From Diplonema japonicum (lineage: Eukaryota; Euglenozoa; Diplonemea; Diplonemida; Diplonemidae), in NCBI GenBank assembly GCA_964019335.1, contig OZ025658.1, forward strand, positions 558,001 through 622,000: a stretch of DNA of 64,000 nt, read 5' to 3'. The position numbers and the translations under genes are program-made. This document shows, one piece after another, positions 18,975 through 29,293 of this stretch (positions are counted from its first letter, which is position 1; each line of letters begins with the position of its first letter). A model generated the notes under the pieces. The model was given only the letters and a program-made list of their open reading frames with translations, was not told the DNA's origin and searched no databases.

Positions 18975-21161
18975 ATGCCTATGATTAAAATCAGCCGGGG
19001 AGGCACACTGACTAAGGCGGAAGTGCCAACAGACGCTTTGAACGAGGACGACGCGGTGCTAGGAAGGGACGTACAGCGATGGTGCGTGAAAAACTGGCGA
19101 GGCTTCCGGGTGTCGAAAATGATTTACAAAGGAAAGGTAATCAACGAGGGAGACCGGGTGCTAAAGGGCAAAGTGGTCATGGTGCTTGGAGAGACAACAG
19201 AGGTGATAAGGGGAAAACGAAGCGAATTTGTATCAGTTGCCGATTTAATGTCTTGCGTGTTCTGTTTCCTGCCGCTTCAAGTAGTCCGGCGAACCTGCGC
19301 GGCTGTCTGCAGGCAATGGTCGTCAATGACAGAAATGGGCACACGACACCACCCGCACAGGTACGCGTGTGAAGGCGGCCATCTTTTCGACATATTCTCA
19401 TCGAAACCCAAATCGTTGTTTGAAAAACTTTCCATCACACCCTCCACAGTCGTGGACTCCTCCATTTGCGACGAATATCTGTATCTCCTTGTATCCATGG
19501 ACCCGGGACTGGATTCGAAACATGCCGATGAAGACGGTGGTGGTGGTGGTGGTGGTGGTGGTGATGATGATGATGCCGCATCTGTATCCTCGTCATCATC
19601 CACTCATTCTTACTCTTCAGCTGATTCGAACTCCGGCGATGACGACCACACCCCAGCACAGAAAGACGCTGCATTTCAAGTTCATCTTGGGTTGACAGGT
19701 GTGTCTGACGGCCTGACAATCCATGACATTACCTCCGACATGCATACTCTCCGGAATTTTCGTGTCAAAACTCAAAAACAAATGAGGAAACAACGAAACT
19801 GGAACATATTATGTGTGAATCTAATCAGGGAATCGCTGGTGTGGAGGGCAACGAATCTTTTTCAAAGGTCGTTTAACCTCCCAATTGTGTCGTTCGGGTC
19901 AACAAAGCACGGTGCAGTGGTAGCACACGGAGACTTACTTACGCTTTATGACAGAGCGACAGGGCTGCAAAGCCTCAGGGAGTTCAAACGGGAGGAAGGC
20001 TGGACCCCGCTTTTTTCAAAACCGTTTTGGGTCGCAAAGGAACCGTGGGTCTACGGGCCGGCCCGGAAAGCCGGCGTCGAACGAATCCTGGTCCCGCAGA
20101 GAAAACATGTTTTCATCCTTTCAAGCGAGCTCGAGCTCCTGCAAACCGTGAAAACATCTGTTATCATAAAAGAACTAAAGCTGATCGACCTAAACTCCTC
20201 CCGTGCAGTGGTGTTAACAATAGACAACGAACTAGTATGTCTATCGACAAAGGGTACGGGGAAGGAAGTTTTGTGGAGGGAGACAAGCGTGCCGATTTTA
20301 CATTATTCTCCTACGAACACGCTGCTTGACGGGATGCTTTTCGACAGTGACGCGAATCATTTCGCGATGCCGATTTCGAAATGGAAGGAAGGAGGGTGTC
20401 TGAGCTTGCTTGAAGGGACCGGTGAGGACTGTTTTGCAGAGGGTGTTTTCATGCACAACAATACCAGCCTGGACACAATCGAGCTGAACGCGGACAGTTT
20501 CAAAGAGCTTCTAGTCACGGATACCAAAGCAACGCATCCATTCGCAACGAATACATCGTTGTGCCCACAACATAGCGATTACGATATAGTTGAGACTCTG
20601 TCGAAAGATGCCCCAGCTAGGGTGGTTTTCAACCCAGCGCAGGATTTCAACTCCCCTCACAACATAGAGGCACGAAGATATAATGCGTTTTCAAAAAAAC
20701 TTTCTGAAGTCACCAACAGGGTTCAGAGAGAGGTTTGGAAAGCGACGCAGAAAACCCAGATTTCCCTCAAAGCTATATGCCGTGAGTTCGTCAAGACGGC
20801 CAACCCTTCCGAACCAGAGATTCGCAGGACCTTGAAAGAGATCTGGTCCATTTTAATCCCCTTCCCTGTCTCTTCCCTCACCCATGCGGTCAAGGAGGGA
20901 AATATCCTGTATGTTGGGATCTGGTCGAAGCCTTACCTTGGGGTGTACGCGGTGGCTGTGGATAGAGGGTTTCTGAAGTGGAGGGCCTTGTGGGAACAGA
21001 AGAATGTCGGGCAGGTGCAGGCAATCGAGGTGACCCCCTTGCAAGGGGTCCTGACGCTGTCGCTTACGTCTCATTCATATAGGCACGTCACCTTCTTGAA
21101 CACGTTGTCCGGCCGTATCCAGCACGCGGCTAAGTTGCGGCAAACTAATTGGTACGCTTAG
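18975..21161 (+). CDS. Ubiquitin-like / F-box protein
   Basis: The 728-residue product starts with a probable ubiquitin-like fold (about 1-75, ending KGKVVMVLGE), followed by an F-box-like segment (about 84-115: VADLMSCVFCFLPLQVVRRTCAAVCRQWSSM pattern, with Leu/Pro/Cys/Trp at expected places). An acidic/serine-rich linker (about 185-230) includes a Gly run from GGT repeats and Asp from GAT repeats. The rest looks beta-rich, with repeated motifs of the type VVLTIDNELVCLSTKGTGK, possibly a degenerate beta-propeller. F-box proteins recruit substrates to SCF ubiquitin ligases; that role is inferred here. The ATG at 18975 follows the last homopolymer. Confidence 0.68.
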   Translation: MPMIKISRGGTLTKAEVPTDALNEDDAVLGRDVQRWCVKNWRGFRVSKMIYKGKVINEGDRVLKGKVVMVLGETTEVIRGKRSEFVSVADLMSCVFCFLPLQVVRRTCAAVCRQWSSMTEMGTRHHPHRYACEGGHLFDIFSSKPKSLFEKLSITPSTVVDSSICDEYLYLLVSMDPGLDSKHADEDGGGGGGGGGDDDDAASVSSSSSTHSYSSADSNSGDDDHTPAQKDAAFQVHLGLTGVSDGLTIHDITSDMHTLRNFRVKTQKQMRKQRNWNILCVNLIRESLVWRATNLFQRSFNLPIVSFGSTKHGAVVAHGDLLTLYDRATGLQSLREFKREEGWTPLFSKPFWVAKEPWVYGPARKAGVERILVPQRKHVFILSSELELLQTVKTSVIIKELKLIDLNSSRAVVLTIDNELVCLSTKGTGKEVLWRETSVPILHYSPTNTLLDGMLFDSDANHFAMPISKWKEGGCLSLLEGTGEDCFAEGVFMHNNTSLDTIELNADSFKELLVTDTKATHPFATNTSLCPQHSDYDIVETLSKDAPARVVFNPAQDFNSPHNIEARRYNAFSKKLSEVTNRVQREVWKATQKTQISLKAICREFVKTANPSEPEIRRTLKEIWSILIPFPVSSLTHAVKEGNILYVGIWSKPYLGVYAVAVDRGFLKWRALWEQKNVGQVQAIEVTPLQGVLTLSLTSHSYRHVTFLNTLSGRIQHAAKLRQTNWYA

Positions 21162-21275
21162 TAGTGGCCCCTTTGTTCCATAGTGTTCCCCCCCTCTCCC
21201 CCATGTGTGTCAAAAAGATTCTTACCCATCCAATTTTTTTTTTCTTCTGAGCACACTTTTTTTTTCCCCTTATTC

Positions 21276-21310
21276 AGGGCGCCACCACTGGCCTCCTTTA
21301 TCTCTTATTT
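21276..21310 (+). repeat. Second copy of the GGGCGCCACCA motif
   Basis: CAGGGCGCCACCA followed by CTGGCCTCCTTT recurs here from the interval near 4021-4051. The two copies lie in intergenic DNA 17 kb apart, consistent with a small dispersed repeat. Confidence 0.4.
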
Positions 21311-21324
21311 TTTTTCTTTCTACA

Positions 21325-21360
<36 letters not shown>

Positions 21361-21632
21361 ATTCCAGCCTCTCTCGTTTAGAAGAAAAATAAAATAAAAT
21401 AATGGAAAACAAAAAAAAAAAAACGACGGTGAAAGGTATTTTTTTTTATATTTAAACTCTGGGGATTGGGGGTTACTTTTTTTTTTTCTGAATATGAAAT
21501 ATGAAAACCTTCCCCCCCCCCCCCCCCCCTTCTTCTTCTTTCCCGTTATACTAATAAAGAAGTGGGGCGGCGGGGGGTGGGGGGGGAAGGTGGGGGGAAA
21601 AAGAAAATACAAAGAAAAAAATAAATAAAAAA

Positions 21633-23033
21633 ATGGCTGTCAACAGCGACGGCGACGAAAGAGAGCTGCCCCTCGAGGAAGGCTCCACCCCCGAGGTCAG
21701 GGGCGATGTTCTGCTGGAGAACGCAAGAAGGTTTGCAAAACGGATGGTGGGAAAAGGCTTCTCCAAGATACTCACAACCCCCTCCGGCAAAAAAGTAAAA
21801 CGTGTCGTAGGGCTGGGAAACCCTTTACTGGACGTATCTGACGTAATTACAGACGAATTCCTCGAAAAATACAACTTAACAAGAAACGGAGCATGTGTGG
21901 CTGAGCCAAGCCACGAACCTGTATTTGAATATTTGAAAAACTCAAAAACGGCTGTAAAAATTCCAGGTGGATCTTGCCTAAACACGCTTCGAGTTTCGCA
22001 ATGGTTGAACCAAATAGAAACGGCGTGCACTTATCTTGGAACGGTGGGATGCGACGATTACGGTTCGGTGATCAGACAAGAATCGCAAGCAGACGGTCTT
22101 TTATTTCCTTACTTAGCACATCCAACCCTTCCAACAGGGTCGTGCGCGGTCCTTGTTGCTGATAAGGATAGAACGTTAATCGCAAACCTAGGTGCAAGTG
22201 TTCACTTTGATCACCGCACGCTAGAGGACAACAAAGAAGTGGCAGACGCTATTGTAGCAAGCGACATTCTGTACTGTGAAGGGTTTGTTTTTAACGCGTC
22301 GCCGCAGGCGATCTTCAACCTTGCCCTCCACGCCTTCACCGAAAAAAAAACGTTTGTTTTGAACCTCTCTGCTGCGTTTGTACCGGGGCTTCACAAACAC
22401 CATTGGGAACGGATTTTACCGTACACCAACCATCTTTTTGGAAACTCGGAGGAGGCACAGGCATACGCAGATGCTATGGAATGGGAGATCAATGACGGCG
22501 ACATCGCTGTCGCACCGCGTTGTGTACTTGAAGCTCAGGACCGCAAGCTTGCTAGCATTGCTTTGCGATTATCCTCATCACACATCGCTGACCCGTTGAA
22601 TCCTCGAACGGTCGTGATTACACAAGGTGCGCGGCCCACTATTCTAGCAACTCGTGGGGTGATTAAAACTTTTGCAACACCGATGATTACTGATTCGGAA
22701 ATTGTTGATACTAATGGGTCTGGTGACGCCTTTGTCGGGGGTTACCTAGCGATGCTCGCGCACGGTGCCGGGTCGCAAGAATGTGTTCGTTATGGGCAAA
22801 GAGCCGCTAGGGAGATGTTGAAAACAAGCGGGTGTACTTTGCCTTCTTCACAGGTGTGTGGGAAAAAAAAAAAAAAAAAAAAAATGTAGGATTCCGATCT
22901 AATCAAAGAGCTTGCCTCCGGTGACCATGTTAATGCTACACCGCAATCGCCAAATAGAAGCCGAGCGCTTTCAATATCTGCTTCTGTCCATATTGCTATG
23001 GAGACATCTTGGTTTGTTAAGGGGGAGAAATGA
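21633..23033 (+). CDS. ADK: Adenosine kinase (PfkB family)
   Basis: Exon 1 (21633-22853) encodes the full PfkB-type kinase that makes AMP from adenosine and ATP. GLGNPLLDVS begins the fold (about residue 56), then GGSCLNTLR, LGTVGCDDYG, NLGASVHF and the catalytic DTNGSGDAFVGGY with its Asp near residue 370. About 55 residues precede the conserved domain. A 36-nt putative intron (22854-22889; GTGTGTGGG, poly(A), TGTAG) joins a 47-codon exon to 23033, giving 454 residues. If it is unspliced, the protein ends at TAG 22887-22889 (418 residues). The family normally ends near the exon 1 end, so the extra exon is plausible but unproven; its codons look coding, not UTR-like. Confidence 0.88.
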
Positions 23034-23930
23034 TTTAAAAAAAAAAAAAATCTTTTTTTTTAATATACAGCAGTTCTCGTTTTGGGTCACGATAGTAGGG
23101 GAAAAAAAAAGGGGGAGGGAAGAAGAAGAAAAAAAAAAGTAAGTGTTGTTTTTACGGAGAACAGAAAAAAAAAAAAAAAAAAAAAAAAGGGCTCGAGTTT
23201 TGTTTTTTTTGTTTTTTTTTGTTTTTGTAGTGTTTTTTTTTTTGTTTTCCTAGAAGAGGTTAGTTTTTTTTTTGTTGTTTTTACGAGCCAATGTTCTCCA
23301 CCCCCCCCCCCCCATCCCTACCCTGTTTGAGTTTTTTCCCTACCCTTTCCCGCCCCTATATTCCCTATACCTTTTATTTTCTCGACTTGTATTTTGCTTT
23401 TTTTTCTTTTTCTTCTTCCCCGCTTCTTCTTTGCCTCCCCCCTTTTTTTTTTCTTTGAGAAGTACCATGTGTAACATAACTATAGTAGCTGTTTTCCGGG
23501 TTAAGTGAAATGTAACTTGGTAGAAGGAGAGAGAAAAAAAGAAATAACATGATGGGGGTAAAAAATAAAAAATGTAGGGAAACAGGGCTGAATTTCTTTT
23601 TAAAAAAAAAAAAATTCTACCAAAAAAGAGGGTAGTAATATTTTTTTTTGTATTTCTTTAGACCCTTTTTTTTCCCTTCTTTCTTTTTCACCTGTTCCCC
23701 CCCCCCCCCCCCCCCCCTTGTACCTCAAAAAAAAGTTAGCATCAAGTTTATGATACTCTCCCCACCACTCATTTCCTTTTTTTTTTTTAAACCCACCTTT
23801 TTATTCTTATTATCTCTCCCATCGTTTGTCTTGTTTACCAGTTTTTGTTTTTTTTTTATTTTGTTTTTTATTCCTTTTCTCTCTCTTTTTTTTTTTTTTC
23901 TTCTCAACTCGAGCCAGGGGGGAGGGTGAG
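23034..23930. other. Gene-free interval, homopolymer-rich
   Basis: About 900 nt of A, T and C runs. I see no coding frame, tRNA or recognised repeat. A pyrimidine tract ends in GAGCCAG at 23917, 14 nt before the POP5 ATG. Confidence 0.6.
23887..23917 (+). promoter_or_regulatory. Candidate trans-splice acceptor upstream of POP5
   Basis: A T run followed by CTTCTCAACTCGAGCCAG ends at 23917, 14 nt before the ATG. It has the layout expected of a spliced-leader acceptor. Confidence 0.4.
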
Positions 23931-24404
23931 ATGACGCGCATCAAGCGCAGATATTTGTTGGGGAAAATACGACTATCTGACCAGAACGCTGACAAAACAA
24001 CCCTGACAGGAAAACAATTGAAATATTGCATTTGGGAAATCCTTGGAGAGGTCTTTGGCGACCTTGGTATAGGCGATGCAAGGCAGGGGACAGAGGTTAA
24101 GTGGCTCTGCCCAAATGGGACATACTTTATGTTACGAGTCCCTGCCACCTCCTACAGGCGAATTCGTGTTTGCTTATCCTTGATTAGCGAAGTGGAAGAA
24201 GGGCGGGGCGCCTTTCTAGGTGTGATCCAGAGCACGGGGTCGGTTAAAAAAGCTGTTGAGAAAATGGAGGAAATTGTAACGAAGGAGGTACGGCAAAAAC
24301 TCCGCGCGGCGAGGCTGGAGGGAACGGACCCCGAACCGGTGAAAAAAATGCTGAAAACATTGAAAATCGTGAAGGAAAGCCTGGACATGGTAGAGGGTGC
24401 ATGA
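23931..24404 (+). CDS. POP5: RNase P/MRP subunit POP5
   Basis: The 157-residue product begins TRIKRRYLLGKI, which matches the conserved MVRxKxRYLL opening of POP5 (Pop5/Rpp14/Rpp30 family). The next segment, LKYCIWEILGEVFGDLGIG, matches the family helix. YFMLRVPATSYRRIRVCLSLI corresponds to the central strand with its basic RNA-facing residues. A Lys/Glu-rich helix ends the protein. POP5 is a core protein of RNase P, which matures tRNA 5' ends, and of RNase MRP. Length is near the usual 140-170. It lies 88 nt before the SNM1-type gene. Confidence 0.85.
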   Translation: MTRIKRRYLLGKIRLSDQNADKTTLTGKQLKYCIWEILGEVFGDLGIGDARQGTEVKWLCPNGTYFMLRVPATSYRRIRVCLSLISEVEEGRGAFLGVIQSTGSVKKAVEKMEEIVTKEVRQKLRAARLEGTDPEPVKKMLKTLKIVKESLDMVEGA

Positions 24405-24491
24405 TTTCTCACTTTTTTTTTTTTTTTTTTTTTTTTTCCCCGGGGAAAAAAAAAAAAAAAAAAAAACAGTAACAAACAAAAAAAAAAAAAA

Positions 24492-26210
24492 ATGCCACGT
24501 ATTCCCCTCACCCCGATTTCTGTGGATGATTTCACCTACCAGCCGGGTGTTCACCTCTTTCTCTTAACTCATTTACACACCGACCATCTGAAAGGGCTCT
24601 CTCCCACCTGGGACCACGGCACCATCCTCGGGTCCAACATCACCATCGGCCTCCTAAAAAAACGAATGCCCGGATTAGACACAAGGCTGATGAAGGAAGT
24701 GGAGGCGGGCACGGTGTTCAGAGCACCCGTTGACAAGGCGGGGCATGAGGTGATTGACATTTCCGTGTTGCCAGTGGCGCATTGTATAGGGTCGGTGATG
24801 TACCTTCTGAGGGGATACTTCGGGACGGTGATGTGCACGGGTGACTTCCGGTATTCTTCCTCAAAGAAAATGCTGGTTAACATCCCCGAGCTGCAACGTG
24901 ACGTAATTGATGACATTTTTTTAGACGACACATTTCTGGATCCAATGCACGATTTTCCAGACTGGCCCACGGCAACAAATCAGATTTTTAACTTTCTCGA
25001 CGAGATAGAAAGAACCTCTAAACGCCCTCTTGACCGTATCCTTGTCAAAGTGGACCTCTGGGGCAAGGAAGAGCTCCTCATCGACCTCGCAACACGTTAC
25101 GAAACCCTCGTTGTAGTCACACCCGAACGAATGGAAATGTTAGAACTCGCCATGGGGCTCGGCCTTATACCCGACGTCTGGACCACCATTCCTTCTGAAG
25201 GACGTATCGTAACCGTTTCGTACAAACCAAAAGACACAAACATCGCTTATTTAAGTAAACAAGGCGGGCTCAACATCGCTGCAGTTATACCCTCCGGATG
25301 GGTTGGAACGAAACCGGTTGTTTCAAAAGGCGGCCGGGTGATCAGAGTGGGGTACTCAGCCCACTCCAGCTTTTCCGAAATCCTTGATTTTATCGCATGG
25401 CTCCGACCGCAGGCCATCCAAGGAATCTCAAGAAATGACGGAAACGAGGCGATTCGAAAACACCTTTTCCACCTCACGCGAAACTACCCCAAACCGGAAG
25501 TAAGCCTGATCGACCGGTTGCAACGAGGGAAGCTGGTTCCAAAATGTGTTTCTACAACATTTTCAAGAGCGGGTACCTCTACATTCAAGTGGGGTGCAAA
25601 CCAGAACACAAATGTGGTTAAAACCCCTCGAAGACGTGGGGTCCAATGGCAGGAAGCGGAACCGACTCAAGAAAGCGTTTCGGAACCCATAGCAGAAGTC
25701 TTCACCACTCCGGAAAAACAGAAAGTCATGACACCTGTTCTGGTCCCGACGCCTGTTAAAACCCCTGAAAGCGTTCAAACCCTCTTCAAGGACACGAGTG
25801 ACGAGGAGGACGAGCCGTTGCAGTCATTGCAACAACAAGAGGAAGAGCAGCCTTTCCCCTCTGGTCTTGCCGACCTAGGCGACGCTTACTCCATAATGTC
25901 TGATCTCACCACTAAGCTTGCCAACCCAGCTGCGCGTCCGCCTTTGCCTCCCCGTCAAAGATCTGCTGAGGTTCGGCAGATCGCAAGGAGGCTCGTGTCA
26001 GTCGATGACTGCCCGTCCTCTCCCGTTGACTCGTTGTTGTCAGAGTTGATCGAATCCGACACCACGCCTCAGAAACCAAAATTAAACTGGCGGCCCCCAA
26101 CACCGCCCAAAGCTAAGAAACGAAAACTCCCGACACAACGGGAAAGCGGCGGGACCACACCTCAACTTTCGATGCTGAAAAAACTTCAAAAAAAAATGCC
26201 AGCTTCGTAA
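24492..26210 (+). CDS. SNM1/Apollo-type metallo-beta-lactamase nuclease
   Basis: The 572-residue protein carries the metallo-beta-lactamase motif HLHTDH (His27, His29, Asp31, His32), then His97 in LPVAHCIGS and Asp118 in CTGDFRYS, as in DCLRE1 nucleases. The beta-CASP region follows with VDLWGKEELL and ends with VGYSAHSSFSEILDFI, placing the final histidine near residue 296. These enzymes are 5'-3' exonucleases in crosslink repair and telomere end processing; length and motif spacing fit Apollo/SNM1B or Artemis better than SNM1A. The C-terminal ~220 residues are disordered, proline-rich and acidic, with basic patches. Confidence 0.88.
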   Translation: MPRIPLTPISVDDFTYQPGVHLFLLTHLHTDHLKGLSPTWDHGTILGSNITIGLLKKRMPGLDTRLMKEVEAGTVFRAPVDKAGHEVIDISVLPVAHCIGSVMYLLRGYFGTVMCTGDFRYSSSKKMLVNIPELQRDVIDDIFLDDTFLDPMHDFPDWPTATNQIFNFLDEIERTSKRPLDRILVKVDLWGKEELLIDLATRYETLVVVTPERMEMLELAMGLGLIPDVWTTIPSEGRIVTVSYKPKDTNIAYLSKQGGLNIAAVIPSGWVGTKPVVSKGGRVIRVGYSAHSSFSEILDFIAWLRPQAIQGISRNDGNEAIRKHLFHLTRNYPKPEVSLIDRLQRGKLVPKCVSTTFSRAGTSTFKWGANQNTNVVKTPRRRGVQWQEAEPTQESVSEPIAEVFTTPEKQKVMTPVLVPTPVKTPESVQTLFKDTSDEEDEPLQSLQQQEEEQPFPSGLADLGDAYSIMSDLTTKLANPAARPPLPPRQRSAEVRQIARRLVSVDDCPSSPVDSLLSELIESDTTPQKPKLNWRPPTPPKAKKRKLPTQRESGGTTPQLSMLKKLQKKMPAS

Positions 26211-26321
26211 ATCGACGAGGGGACCAGGACCTTGAAGTTACCCCCCTCCCCCCCTTTTTTTTTAATCCCTGTTTTCCAACCTCGCCCAAAGGGAGAAAAA
26301 AAGAATGAAGGAGGAAAAAAA

Positions 26322-27137
26322 ATGAAAAAAATCGGAATATCGAGTATAATATCAAAGAGGTGGGTGTCCAATCGGTCTGGGTACCCGACTAAGCGACCGG
26401 CGGACGATTTTGAGTCTCACATGAAACGGGACACCACAAGGCTGCAGAGCATGCTGCATAAATTAGGGGACAGCGGAATGCGTGATCTGATGCAGAAGGA
26501 GGAGGTAATGCGTGATAGGAAGCTGCTGAAAGAAGTGGGCCAGCTCCCGTTGGTAAAGACCGTGAAGGAGAGTGCAGGTGAAATGGAAGGAGCTTGCACT
26601 ATAGAGTTATTCGCAGACTGTTTACCAGAAACTACGGGTCTATACTTTTTCCCTTCGAAAGAATTGCTGAAAAACACGGGAGCAGGGTACAGAGCATACC
26701 GAGAGGGTGGATCAAACACACTTGGTGTGAATCTGCGAAACAACCACATTGTCGAGAATCACCGACACAGAAGTAAAGATGATTTCGACACATACATCAC
26801 CCGCCTAACGTCGGCCGTCACCCCTCTCTACAAAGCGACCCCTCTCACGTCTGGCTATCGTTCCGGTGCCACGTCGGGGTACGCCGCGGCGCAGACCACT
26901 ACTCATGATGCGCTTCACCATCTCTATCAGATTTGCCTTGACAAGGGGCTGGTACAGCCACGCCAACAGATTCTGTTGAACATGAAAATACGGGGATTGC
27001 AGAGGGGAAGGGGAGGTGTCTTCCACGCGCTTCGGGAAAACAGCCACTTGGTACGACTACAGGACGTGCAAGATTGCACGCAAGCACGCCTTCCAAAAAA
27101 GAAGAGAAGAGGGCACACCCTGCCAGGCGACGGATGA
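26322..27137 (+). CDS. Mitochondrial ribosomal protein uS11
   Basis: The 271-residue product begins with a basic, non-acidic stretch (MKKIGISSIISKRW) that looks like a mitochondrial presequence. The C-terminal ~120 residues fit uS11: a helix with THDALHHLYQICLDKG, then MKIRGLQRGRGGVFHALRE (cf. the conserved KxxGxGxGR...AL of uS11), VRLQDVQDCT and the basic tail PKKKRR. uS11 binds the platform of the small subunit near the decoding site. The long middle segment (30-150) is lineage-specific. The cytosolic protein lacks such an N-terminal extension, so the mitochondrial form is preferred. I chose the ATG at 26322 because it begins the presequence. Confidence 0.72.
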   Translation: MKKIGISSIISKRWVSNRSGYPTKRPADDFESHMKRDTTRLQSMLHKLGDSGMRDLMQKEEVMRDRKLLKEVGQLPLVKTVKESAGEMEGACTIELFADCLPETTGLYFFPSKELLKNTGAGYRAYREGGSNTLGVNLRNNHIVENHRHRSKDDFDTYITRLTSAVTPLYKATPLTSGYRSGATSGYAAAQTTTHDALHHLYQICLDKGLVQPRQQILLNMKIRGLQRGRGGVFHALRENSHLVRLQDVQDCTQARLPKKKRRGHTLPGDG

Positions 27138-27231
27138 AAAAAAAAAAAAATTATTTTTTAATTTCTTTTTTCAAAAAAGGAAGAATTTTTTTTTTACAAG
27201 GGGCATAATAAAAAAAAAAAGAGGGAGGAAA

Positions 27232-28578
27232 ATGGAGGCGACGCTGACATATACCGCGGGGAAGGCTCTTGCTACTAAGGTGGTCCCCTTTATCCTTGCC
27301 ACAAGGGTAGCAGCGGTGATTCCTGGGGGTCCCGTTGCTACCGACGATCAGGGCCGGGTGCACAAGACACCCTTTAGTGTGAGAACGGGGGTTGCGTACA
27401 CCCATGAAAAGTACCCGGAAGTGACCGCGCTTCGGGGGAAATACCACAGGCCGGGCATGCCAAAATACGAGCCCCACCAAATTGCGGCTAGGTCTGAGTA
27501 CGATGGCGAAAACGTTCAAACACACAACAACGTATGCTTCGTCTTAACGGGGAAAAAGAAAAGAAGAAAAAAAAAAAAAAAAAAAAAAAAAAAAACAAAA
27601 AACAAACCAGTTGGCCGGATCAGTAAACTCGGTGTCTGTCTACGAAGACAACAAGGGACTGTACAACAGACTTGTCTCGTATGGAAAGATAAAATAAAAA
27701 AAAAAAAAAAAAAAAACAGCGGCGACATGATCCCCTGTCAATGGGGCCAGCAAGGCGACAACGGTCCTTTGAAGGGTTTCACCCGCGACAAACAAATCAC
27801 CCCTGCCGATTTGCTAGCGGGGATGCGGCTGAGCGAGACTGACGTATGACAACCAAACAAACAAAACCAAAAACAATAAATAAAAAAAACCCCCCCACAG
27901 ATAAGGTTCTGCCAGAAAAACTACAATATCCCCGATGACCAGAAGGCGATGCTTGGCTCTCGGAGGTTTTTCGGGATGATGGCGGATAAGTTCCCCGGTG
28001 CGGGCTTGGAGAAGAGGTCCACTTTGAGCCATTACTGCGCCACTTACAAGACAATTGCGAACGCGACAGCTGTGATCCGTCCTTACTACGCGTCGAAGAA
28101 GGCGAACGGTTCGGAGCACCGGCCCATTGACTCCGGATACATTATCTCGATGCGCGGGACAGACAAATCAAAGTACACCGTTGCAACGCCCTCCGCCGGT
28201 GACTATACTCAAGACAATCTCACAGAAATGAACCACTTCACAAACATGTGGAGGACAAAAACCGAAATGTCGTCAAGCGACGAAAATCCAGGACGGTCAA
28301 GAAGGCAAATGTACCCATCTCTGCAGGCGGCTATTCTCGAGGTGGAATCTCTTGGGCTCAACTGGTACGTGGAGTCAGATAAGTCCAATGCATGGCCTGT
28401 GTCTCGCCACCCGCTCTACGCCGCGAATTTCACATACCGTGGATGCACTAAGATGCGGATGAACGAAAAAGGTGCAAAGCGTCAGAAGGGTGGAAACGCA
28501 CCGCGCGTTAGCGAGTGGGACCCTTCCCTTGAAAATCACTTCGAGGGTAAAACCAAAGAAGATGTGTTTTTCGCATGA
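27232..28578 (+). CDS. Conserved-looking protein of unknown function, four exons
   Basis: Exons 27232-27531, 27611-27678, 27720-27843 and 27901-28578 join to 389 residues. All three introns begin GTATG and end CAG; they are 79, 41 and 57 nt and mostly A. Removing them links NVQTHNN-LAGSVNSV, NRLVS-GDMIPCQWG and RLSETD-IRFCQKNY in one frame. The protein has a short hydrophobic N-terminal stretch (KVVPFILATRVAAVIPGG) and is otherwise rich in Tyr, Arg and Lys, with no motif I can name. No single frame spans it, so it could be annotated wrongly as two genes. Confidence 0.75.
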
Positions 28579-28749
28579 GAGAAAAAAAAAAAGAATGAGG
28601 GGGTCGGGTAGTGTAAATTCTTCGTTTTTTTTTTTCTTCCACCTCCCCTCTTTTTTTTTTTTTTACTTTTTTTTTTTACTACCACGGGTATTATTATTTT
28701 TTTATTTCATGAATGACTGTACCAAAAAAAAAAAGTGTTTTCACCGTCC

Positions 28750-28793
<44 letters not shown>

Positions 28794-28912
28794 CTTCCCA
28801 CCCCTTTTTTTTGTCTTTTATATGTGTAAGGTTTTTTTTTTTTGGTTTTTTTTTTTTCGCGCAAAAAAAAAGAGAGAAAAATCAGCAAAAAAAAAAAAAG
28901 AAAAGAAAAAAG

Positions 28913-29275
28913 ATGATGAAATATCTTTACACGGAAAGGCTTACATACGGGGTGGGAACGGGAGGTCTGGTGGTGTTGGGGTGTGCGCTGCAGCTGATTT
29001 GCTTCGGGATGAGTCTGTTAATCGATTTCAAAACGCGGGAGTTGGATGTTTCCTGTTCCAGCACGGGGGGTGATCCAGCACAAGCGACAACAAGACAGCA
29101 GCAGCTCCACGATCTATACTGCAGAAAGTCCTCCATTGATATGTTCCACCTAGAGGCAACACACTATCGGCTATCCGTGACCAGCAACTGGTGTATCATA
29201 CTGGCGATCGTTTGCGCATTCTACGCCTACCGACCGAACGTGTACGGGGCTTCTGTGAACATCCTACGCCCCTAG
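28913..29275 (+). CDS. Small two-helix membrane protein
   Basis: The 120-residue product has two hydrophobic segments (about 15-37 and 90-108) separated by a hydrophilic loop with three cysteines. It is not a family I recognise. The frame is open upstream, but only through homopolymer-coded Phe/Lys, so the start is taken at the MM pair at 28913. The stop lies 20 bases before the MITE. Confidence 0.6.
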   Translation: MMKYLYTERLTYGVGTGGLVVLGCALQLICFGMSLLIDFKTRELDVSCSSTGGDPAQATTRQQQLHDLYCRKSSIDMFHLEATHYRLSVTSNWCIILAIVCAFYAYRPNVYGASVNILRP

Positions 29276-29293
29276 AATTAAAAAATAAATATA

